Origin: Deinococcus taeanensis
Lineage (GTDB): Bacteria > Deinococcota > Deinococci > Deinococcales > Deinococcaceae
DNA length: 64,000 nucleotides
Direction: 5' to 3'
NCBI RefSeq assembly: GCF_020229735.1
Contig: NZ_CP083455.1
Coordinates: 1,763,001-1,827,000 of the forward strand
Below, one piece after another: positions 55,537-64,000 of the stretch. Position 1 is the stretch's first letter, and every line of letters starts with the position of its first letter. The notes below the pieces were generated by a model. That model made no database searches, had not been told where the DNA came from, and saw only the letters and a program-made list of their open reading frames with translations. A program made the translations under genes and the position numbers.

Positions 55537-56244
55537 TTACTTGCTGGCCGCGTCGATGGCCGCGCTGACGTCGGCCATCGCGTAGGTGCTCTGGCCGCCG
55601 CTGCTCATGACTTCCTTGCCATTAACAAACACGGTGGGCGTGTGGTTCACGCCGGCCTTGTTGACCTGCGCCTCGTCGGCGTCCACGCGGGCGGCGGTGG
55701 CGTCTGAGTCCAGGCACTCAGCGAAGCGGCCCTGGTCAAGGCCCTCGAGGTTCCCGGCGAGGTCCTTCAGGCGGGTCCTGGTCGCCCACACGGTGTTCTC
55801 GTCGCCCTGCGCGCGGAACAGGATGCTCTTGAAGCTGGCGAAGGCGTCGTTGCCGCCCTGGTCGTACACGCAGCGGCCGGCCTGCGCGGCCAGTTTGCTG
55901 TCGTCGGTCGCCAGGCCACGCGTCTGCGCCAGGAACGGCCACACCAGCGAGTACACCTTGGCCTTGCCGGTGTCCACGTACCGGGTTTTCAGTTCGGGCG
56001 CGATGGTCTCCTCGAAGCTTTTGCACACCGGGCACTTGAAGTCCTCGACGACCACCACGCTGACGGGCGCACTGTCCTGCCCGATAAACGGCTGGCCGGT
56101 CAGGTCGAACGTGGCGCTCAGGCCTGCCCCGGAGGCCGGTTTGCCCTGAATCGCAAAGACCGCCAGGGCGATCAGCACCGCGGCGACGAGGGTTCCGATC
56201 ACCAGGAAGGTGCGGTTGGGGTTGCCGGACTGCAGTCTGCTCAT
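55537..56244 (-). CDS. DsbA-family thiol-disulfide oxidoreductase (membrane-anchored)
   Basis: A 235-residue protein. A single membrane anchor lies at about residues 14-34, then a thioredoxin-fold DsbA domain with CPVC ([12 protein letters not shown]) near 75-80 and the cis-Pro loop [10 protein letters not shown] near 205. It belongs to the DsbA/BdbD-like group. ATG at 56244 with TACACT 10 nt upstream on the minus strand; an earlier start lacks support. It is the first gene of the pair with the DsbB-type gene and may assist disulfides in exported proteins such as the surface cluster. Confidence 0.92.
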   Translation of the reverse strand: MSRLQSGNPNRTFLVIGTLVAAVLIALAVFAIQGKPASGAGLSATFDLTGQPFIGQDSAPVSVVVVEDFKCPVCKSFEETIAPELKTRYVDTGKAKVYSLVWPFLAQTRGLATDDSKLAAQAGRCVYDQGGNDAFASFKSILFRAQGDENTVWATRTRLKDLAGNLEGLDQGRFAECLDSDATAARVDADEAQVNKAGVNHTPTVFVNGKEVMSSGGQSTYAMADVSAAIDAASK

Positions 56245-56356
56245 GTTGAGCGGCAGTGTACCCTCCTCTGGCCGGGTCCGGTGACCCGGCATGGCGGGCA
56301 GACCGAGCGGCGGCGCGCCAGTTCCCTCACCGGGCTGGCGCGCCGCGTGGGCCGGG

Positions 56357-56964
56357 TCAGGCCGGCAGGGCTTCCTGCGCGGCGCGTCGGGCGCGGGCCC
56401 GCAGGATCAGGCTCACGACGCGCCGCACGGCGCTGATGCCCAGGCCGATCAGCATGGCGATCAGCGCCGTGCGCTGGAAGGATTCACTGCCCGGCAGGGT
56501 CAGGCCGGGGTCAAGTTTGGTGCCGAACCGCCCGATGCCCAGCAGGACACCTGCGAACAGCAGCCCCGCAAACGGCAGGACCAGCAGCCCCCCGGAGTGT
56601 TTCAGGAGCAGCACGCCGGCCAGCGCGCCGCCCACCAGGGGCAGAATCACGGACCACTGCTCGGGTGGAGAAACGGGACTGAAGTACCCCAGACCGCCGA
56701 GAACCAGACCGATGTACCCGTACCAGCCGTCGAACTCGTCGGCGACGATGGTCAGGAGCACCCAGCTGAGCAGCCGCGCAGGCCACTCACCGGGCGTCCA
56801 CTGGAAGTACGCCAGGGCGGCCAGGGTGAGCAGGCCACCGATCAGGTGCGCGACCGCGCGGGTGGGCGTGATGCGGGGCGGTTCGGTGTCCGGCGCGCGC
56901 CGGCGCACCCGCCGGGCCGGGCCGGGTGGAGGGGTTTCAGGGGTGGGGGTCGGGTCGGGCACGG

Positions 56965-56968
<4 letters not shown>
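56357..56968 (-). CDS. Membrane protein downstream of uvrA
   Basis: A 203-residue protein: a Pro/Arg-rich cytosolic N-terminus (to about 34), then four to six hydrophobic segments (near 38-56, 65-82, 84-98, 108-126, 128-148, 167-184), and an Arg/Ala-rich tail. No family recognised. ATG at 56968 overlaps the uvrA stop (ATGA), so it is translationally coupled to the repair gene. Its role in repair is not known. Confidence 0.75.
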
Positions 56969-60057
<3,089 letters not shown>

Positions 60058-60122
60058 GGTGGGTTCTCCTCGAACAGTGCGGCCAGGACAGCAGATATCA
60101 GGGATCACCGGGCCGCCGGGGG

Positions 60123-60139
60123 TTACGTTGAATGCGTAA
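60123..60139. promoter_or_regulatory. RDRM-like palindrome (DdrO operator) upstream of uvrA
   Basis: TTACGTTGAATGCGTAA is a 17-bp palindrome with perfect TTACG/CGTAA arms, 65 bp before the uvrA TTG. On the minus strand it shares 13 of 17 positions with the gyrA-upstream motif at 23851-23867. uvrA belongs to the DdrO/PprI regulon in D. radiodurans. The arm base C in place of T differs from the consensus TTATG. Confidence 0.7.
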
Positions 60140-60278
60140 GGTAGGCCCTGCGCTTCAGAAACGAGACAGTCTAGCAGGTCATGCCACCAGGGCACCAGTG
60201 GCCCCCATGAACCTGCCCTTCACGCCCGGCCGCGCCCTGCAGGACGGCCGCTTCTGTCCGGTTTCCGCCGCCCGCAGT

Positions 60279-61241
60279 TCAGGGCAGGGTCAGCACCCGC
60301 ACGTTTCCGTCCCGGGCACTGAGGTAGTTCAGCTGCCGGCCATCCGGACTCACGCTCCAGTCGCTCTGCCGCACCTGATCCCCCAGGTCGCCCAGGGTGC
60401 TCCAGGTGTTCGCCCTGGCGTCGTACTGCCGCAGCACGTGCGCGCCGCCCGCCGCCTTCAGAGGAATGAGCAGCAGACGCGACCCGTCACGCCAGCGGTA
60501 GGAGCCGTAATCGTTCAGTTCCCGCGGCGCGCCACCCGCCGCGGCCTGCACCCACAGGCCGTTGCGGGCCGCGCTGTCAAAGGCAACGGTGTAGGCCACG
60601 AACCGCCCGTCCGCGCTGACCGTGACGGCCCGCAGGTTCAGCGCCTGACGCAGCACCTGCCGGGCGCCCGTGCGGAGATCGAGCGTAAACAGTTCCCGGT
60701 CGCGGTCCTGCGCGGCCCGTTTCCCGCTGAGAAGCAGGGTGGTGTCGTTCAGCCACGCGTGAATACTTCCGCCCGACAGTGTCGAGATCAGGCGCGGCGC
60801 ACCGAACGCATCGGCAACGAACACCCGGGTCACGCGCCGGTCGTAGTTGCCGCTGGTCTCACTGCGGGCGTAGGCCAGCCGGGTCTCTGCGCGGGTCCAG
60901 GTGACGTCCGCTCCCCAGGTGGGCAGCGTGAAGCGCCGGCCATCCGAGAGACGTTCCAGGGTCGTCTGTTCGCCCGCACCGGGCCGGACGGCCCACTTCA
61001 GGGCCGGGGAGAAGAACGCCACGCTGGAAAACCGCCGGGTCACGGCGCCCCCCGAGGCGCTCACCTGGTACATGCCGGTGCTGCTGCGCGCCGGGGGTCC
61101 GTCCAGGAACAGCAGGGCGCGTGAATCCGGAGTCCAGACTGCGCCCGGGCAGCATTCACCGCTCAGCACCGTCCTGCCCGGCAGGGCCGCGGCCAGTGCG
61201 GCGCTGCCGAGCAGGGCGGCCAGCACCCAGACGCTCCTCAC
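60279..61241 (-). CDS. Exported PD40/TolB-like beta-propeller protein
   Basis: A 320-residue protein with an N-terminal hydrophobic signal (VLAALLGSAALAAALPG). Repeated blades carry PDSRALLF, DGRFVAYT, DGSRLLLIP and PDGRQLNYL, the PD40 signature. GTG at 61241 overlaps the preceding stop (GTGA), with GGGAGG upstream, so it is coupled to the peptidase gene. Function unknown; the pairing suggests an envelope role. Confidence 0.85.
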   Translation of the reverse strand: MRSVWVLAALLGSAALAAALPGRTVLSGECCPGAVWTPDSRALLFLDGPPARSSTGMYQVSASGGAVTRRFSSVAFFSPALKWAVRPGAGEQTTLERLSDGRRFTLPTWGADVTWTRAETRLAYARSETSGNYDRRVTRVFVADAFGAPRLISTLSGGSIHAWLNDTTLLLSGKRAAQDRDRELFTLDLRTGARQVLRQALNLRAVTVSADGRFVAYTVAFDSAARNGLWVQAAAGGAPRELNDYGSYRWRDGSRLLLIPLKAAGGAHVLRQYDARANTWSTLGDLGDQVRQSDWSVSPDGRQLNYLSARDGNVRVLTLP

Positions 61242-61954
61242 CTTGCCCCTCCCGGTGCGGGCGGCCAGGGGGTCGTGAACTCGTTCAGCAGGCGGCCCCC
61301 GCGCAGCGCCTGGGGCTGACTGCCGGGTGTCTGCCACCTGCGGGGCTGGGCCAGGTTGTACTCGTAGCCGCGGCCGAAACTGCCGGCCAGCGCCAGGGTG
61401 TTCCAATCCGCCGCTATGTACGGCAGCGGATTGAAGAACCGTTGGTGGGCGCGGTCACGCAGTTCCAGGTGCAGGTGAGGCGCGCTGACGCACGTGCCCT
61501 GCGAGTCGCCGCTCTGCCCGATCACCTGCCCGCGCGTGACCCGCTGACCCACCCGGAGCGGCGAACGGACACGCAGGTGGCCGTACAGGCTGGAGAGATT
61601 CCCGGCGTGATCAACCACCACGTTGTGCGGCGGGCTGCCGTGGGGGCCGTCCACCTCGGCCACCACACCGTCCCCGATGGCCACGACCGGCGTGCCGCAC
61701 GGCGCGCTGAAATCCAGTCCTGCATGGATGCCCTGCAGGTTCCCGTAGGTGCTGCGCCGCTGCCGGTACGCGCCCGTGGTGTTCCCGTAGCCCTGCCCGA
61801 GGAGCCAGGTGTCAGGCCCGGGCGGCCCGGCGAACGGCAGGCCGAACTGCCCCCTGGGCGGCGCGGCGGCACCCAGCGGCAGGGGCGCGGCGTAGTGGGC
61901 CAGCGCCACCCCCAGAAACGCCACGGGCAGCAGCAGCAGTCGACGAGCGGACAT
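61238..61954 (-). CDS. M23-family metallopeptidase
   Basis: A 238-residue exported zinc peptidase of the LytM/M23 family. Signal peptide to about residue 20. HAGLDFSAPCGTPV holds the first metal ligands (His and Asp) and HLHLELRD the HxH pair. Family members cut peptidoglycan cross-bridges. ATG at 61954 with a weak ribosome site. First gene of the pair with the PD40 gene. Confidence 0.9.
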   Translation of the reverse strand: MSARRLLLLPVAFLGVALAHYAAPLPLGAAAPPRGQFGLPFAGPPGPDTWLLGQGYGNTTGAYRQRRSTYGNLQGIHAGLDFSAPCGTPVVAIGDGVVAEVDGPHGSPPHNVVVDHAGNLSSLYGHLRVRSPLRVGQRVTRGQVIGQSGDSQGTCVSAPHLHLELRDRAHQRFFNPLPYIAADWNTLALAGSFGRGYEYNLAQPRRWQTPGSQPQALRGGRLLNEFTTPWPPAPGGAR

Positions 61955-62023
61955 ACCCGATGGTGCCTGCTGCGCGTGGTTTTCAGGGTGCCCCCCGCTA
62001 CCATCTGCGCCGCCCCGCGCCGG

Positions 62024-63205
62024 TCAGGCGTGGCGGCGCAGCAGGATGCTCTTGAGGTACAGGCTTTCGGGCACGCTGAGCAGGTGCGGGTGGTCGGCCG
62101 GCTGGTACGTCACGGCGATCACCTCGGCGTCCGTGTCGGCCTCGGCCGCGGCGACCCGGGCGGCGTCCAGCAGGTCATCGACGCGGATGTAGTGGGCGCA
62201 GGTGCTGATCAGCAGGTGCCCGCCGCCTTCGAGCATGCGCAGCGCCCGGGCGGCGCCGTCCGTGAAGATGCGCTTGGCGCGCGGCACGTCATCACGGCGT
62301 TTGGCGAGGGTCGGCGGGTCAAGCACAATGGCGCCGAAGGTCCGCTTTTCCTTCTCCAGCGCGGTGAGCTGCTCGAGGGCGTCACCCCAGCGCACGCCCA
62401 CCTGCACGCCGTTGCCGCGCGCAGCTCCTTCCAGCGCGCCCAGCGCGACATTATCCTTGTCCACGGCGACCGCCTTCGCCCCGGCCTTCGCGGCGTGCAG
62501 GCTGAACCCCCCGGTGTAGGAGTACACGTCGAGGAAACCGGCGCCGGGCCGCACGAGGGTGCGCATCAGGCGGCGGTTGTCACGCTGATCCAGGAAGAAC
62601 CCGGTCTTCTGGGCGTCCATGGGGTTGAAATGCAGGTTGAGGTCGTTCTCGAAGAACTCCACGCGTCCCGGCACGTCGCCCCACAGGGTGCCGGTCACGA
62701 GTTCCAGGCCCTCCTTGCGGCGCTCGCCGGTGTCGCTGCGCTCGTACGCGCTGGCCGCGCCCGTTTCATCCCGCAGCGCCCGGATGATCAGGTCACGGTG
62801 CCGCTCCACCCCGGCGTTGCGCAGCTGCACGCCCAGCACAGTGCCGAACTGGTCGGCGATCACGCCGGGCAGCCCGTCCGCCTCGGCGTGCAGAACCCGC
62901 TGGGCGTTCGTGTCGGTGATGTGCCCGGCGCGGCGTTCCAGGGCCGCTTTCACGCGGGCGCGGTAGAACTTCAGGTCAATGTCCTCGTCGCGCCAGGTGA
63001 GCAGCCGCAGGGGCGTGGCGCCCTGCGGGTTGAAATACCCGCGCGCAATGATCCTGGTGCTGTCGGGCCCCTTGACGTTCACGACCTCACCCGGCTGGAT
63101 GCCGTCGTCGGCGCGGGCGATATCGCCGGTGTGCCCGAACGGGTAGCGGCCGGCGATGCGGCGCACCGCCTGGGGTTGCAGGGTGACGCTGGGGGACTTC
63201 TTCAC
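62024..63205 (-). CDS. rlmI: Class I SAM-dependent rRNA methyltransferase (RlmI type)
   Basis: A 393-residue protein like the m5C1962 23S rRNA methyltransferase. A PUA-type N-domain (to about 75; GEVVNVKGPDS) precedes the catalytic domain. FLDQRDNRRLM, FLDVYSYTGGFSLHAAKAG (SAM motif I), AVDKDN, and the DPPTLAK motif near 296 fit the group. STCAHYI near 333 holds the likely catalytic Cys. GTG start with TAGGCT 6 nt upstream on the minus strand, leaderless. Confidence 0.88.
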   Translation of the reverse strand: MKKSPSVTLQPQAVRRIAGRYPFGHTGDIARADDGIQPGEVVNVKGPDSTRIIARGYFNPQGATPLRLLTWRDEDIDLKFYRARVKAALERRAGHITDTNAQRVLHAEADGLPGVIADQFGTVLGVQLRNAGVERHRDLIIRALRDETGAASAYERSDTGERRKEGLELVTGTLWGDVPGRVEFFENDLNLHFNPMDAQKTGFFLDQRDNRRLMRTLVRPGAGFLDVYSYTGGFSLHAAKAGAKAVAVDKDNVALGALEGAARGNGVQVGVRWGDALEQLTALEKEKRTFGAIVLDPPTLAKRRDDVPRAKRIFTDGAARALRMLEGGGHLLISTCAHYIRVDDLLDAARVAAAEADTDAEVIAVTYQPADHPHLLSVPESLYLKSILLRRHA

Positions 63206-63211
63206 CGCCGC

Positions 63212-63217
63212 AGCCTA
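63212..63217 (-). promoter_or_regulatory. -10 box TAGGCT for the rRNA methyltransferase
   Basis: On the minus strand TAGGCT ends 6 nt before the GTG. Confidence 0.45.
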
Positions 63218-63250
63218 CCAGAGGCACCTTCCTGTAACGGGTCGCGGTGG

Positions 63251-63256
63251 TACCCT
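63251..63256 (+). promoter_or_regulatory. -10 box TACCCT for the lipoprotein-like gene
   Basis: TACCCT ends 7 nt before the ATG at 63264. It lies back to back with the TAGGCT box at 63212-63217 of the divergent methyltransferase gene. Confidence 0.45.
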
Positions 63257-63263
63257 GCGCGCC

Positions 63264-63986
63264 ATGACGCAGCAGAACCGACAGCGGGGCGAGGCGACCG
63301 GCACCAGCAGAGGCACTGGGCGCGTGGCGGCGTTCCTACAGACGTGCCGGGGAGCGGGCGCAGGTGCCCTGCGCGCTACCGGACCAGCGCAGGAACAGGG
63401 GGCGGCGCCCCGCGGCGTCCCTCGCGCAGAATTCAAGACCCGCGGCAGCCTGACTGTCTCGGCCGTGCTGGGCGCTGCGGTTCTCTCGGGGTGCGGGCTG
63501 ATCCCCACGCCCAGCGTGGACGTGAAGGACACGCGCCTGTCCCTGCCCTCGAGCGGCGCACTGAACGGAAAGGTGGTGTACCTCGAACAGGACGCGCTGG
63601 CTGGGAATACCGTGCCGGCCGTGCTTCAGCAGATTACCGTGACGGGCAGCGCGACGTACCGGACGCCGGGTCTGGGTACGTTGAGCAGCGTGAACATGTA
63701 TGTGCGTCCCAACCTGACCCTCCTGCCCGCCTCGTGCAGCGCGTCGCCGGCCACGGCCACGGCCCCGCGCATGGTGGTGTGCGACGCTGCGGGAGAACAG
63801 GCGCAGTTCGTGGGGACGCTGTCGCTGAAAGCCGGGCAGGCCACGCCGTTCTCGCTGGGCGGGCCGGCGCTCGACAGTGCCGCGAAGGGTGGGCATGGGT
63901 ACTTTGGCATGGCGTTCACCGCCGGGCAGAGCGTGTTCGGCGACACGCTGAGTCTGAGTGGCATGAAGGCCAGCGCCCGCCTGTAA
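63264..63986 (+). CDS. Lipoprotein-like exported protein with long N-terminal extension
   Basis: A 240-residue protein. The signal-like stretch LTVSAVLGAAVLSGCG with a lipobox (LSGC) starts near residue 60, unusually far from the ATG at 63264. The polar, Arg/Gly/Ala-rich first 55 residues do not resemble a signal peptide. No ATG or GTG was seen just before KTRGSLTV, so either a rare start is used or the extension is real. The mature part is about 170 residues of beta-type sequence with Gly, Thr and Asn. The TACCCT box supports transcription from here. Family not recognised. Confidence 0.6.
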   Translation: MTQQNRQRGEATGTSRGTGRVAAFLQTCRGAGAGALRATGPAQEQGAAPRGVPRAEFKTRGSLTVSAVLGAAVLSGCGLIPTPSVDVKDTRLSLPSSGALNGKVVYLEQDALAGNTVPAVLQQITVTGSATYRTPGLGTLSSVNMYVRPNLTLLPASCSASPATATAPRMVVCDAAGEQAQFVGTLSLKAGQATPFSLGGPALDSAAKGGHGYFGMAFTAGQSVFGDTLSLSGMKASARL

Positions 63987-64000
63987 CGCCTGGATCAGGC

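Noticed and set aside
60058..60195. Longer uvrA N-terminus (46 extra residues)
   Set aside because: It would run through the regulatory palindrome, lacks a ribosome site and does not resemble UvrA N-termini.

Overview
The window looks like chromosomal DNA of a Deinococcus species. It is high in GC and densely coded on both strands. It carries the Deinococcus DNA-repair signature of 17-bp palindromes, resembling the radiation/desiccation response motif (RDRM, bound by DdrO), upstream of gyrA and uvrA. A HAIR-like (HspR) operator overlaps the clpB promoter. A dozen genes start at, or within about 10 nt of, a TANNNT -10 box, which is the leaderless arrangement common in Deinococcus. No rRNA, tRNA, CRISPR array, insertion sequence or prophage was recognised.

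Layout. 0-2.5 kb: cysS and a DUF697-type membrane protein. 3.0-14.7 kb: five co-directional secreted or surface proteins built from DUF11-type repeats, one with a predicted outer-membrane barrel, closed by a strong terminator; this is the most unusual block. 14.8-15.4 kb: a gene-poor gap with possible gene remnants. 15.4-21.0 kb: a small hypothetical, sdhCDAB (succinate dehydrogenase) and a cytochrome P450. 21.0-23.7 kb, minus strand: a dual-specificity-type phosphatase, hemB, and three overlapping Roadblock/LC7 genes. 24-30.7 kb: gyrA, a CRP/FNR-family regulator, two different ferredoxin-NADP reductase-type flavoproteins and an AAC(3)-family acetyltransferase. 30.8-34.7 kb: type III and type I glutamine synthetases transcribed divergently. 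35.2-40.9 kb: livJHMGF, branched-chain amino-acid uptake. 41-45.4 kb: clpB, flanked by two decayed loci (a secreted protein, and an ArsR plus AHSA1 pair). 45.5-50.8 kb, minus strand: a CDF cation transporter with an altered metal site, radA with a coupled DUF2087 gene, and a clpC/clpA-type unfoldase. 51-55 kb: a CMD-family protein, a small outer-membrane barrel protein, etfBA and an SDR oxidoreductase. 55.1-57 kb, minus strand: a DsbB/DsbA disulfide pair and a membrane protein overlapping uvrA. 57-60 kb: uvrA. 60.3-64 kb: a PD40 beta-propeller with an M23 peptidase, an RlmI-type rRNA methyltransferase and a lipoprotein.

How the genes fit together. Repair and topology genes (gyrA, uvrA, radA) share the window with proteostasis machines (clpB, clpC) and respiratory or redox modules (sdh, etf, ferredoxin reductases). 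Nitrogen and amino-acid genes (two glutamine synthetases and the liv transporter) sit next to each other. The DUF11 cluster probably builds a cell-surface structure: translational coupling, signal peptides, a predicted barrel partner and a shared C-terminal ending all point to joint assembly, but no function is established.
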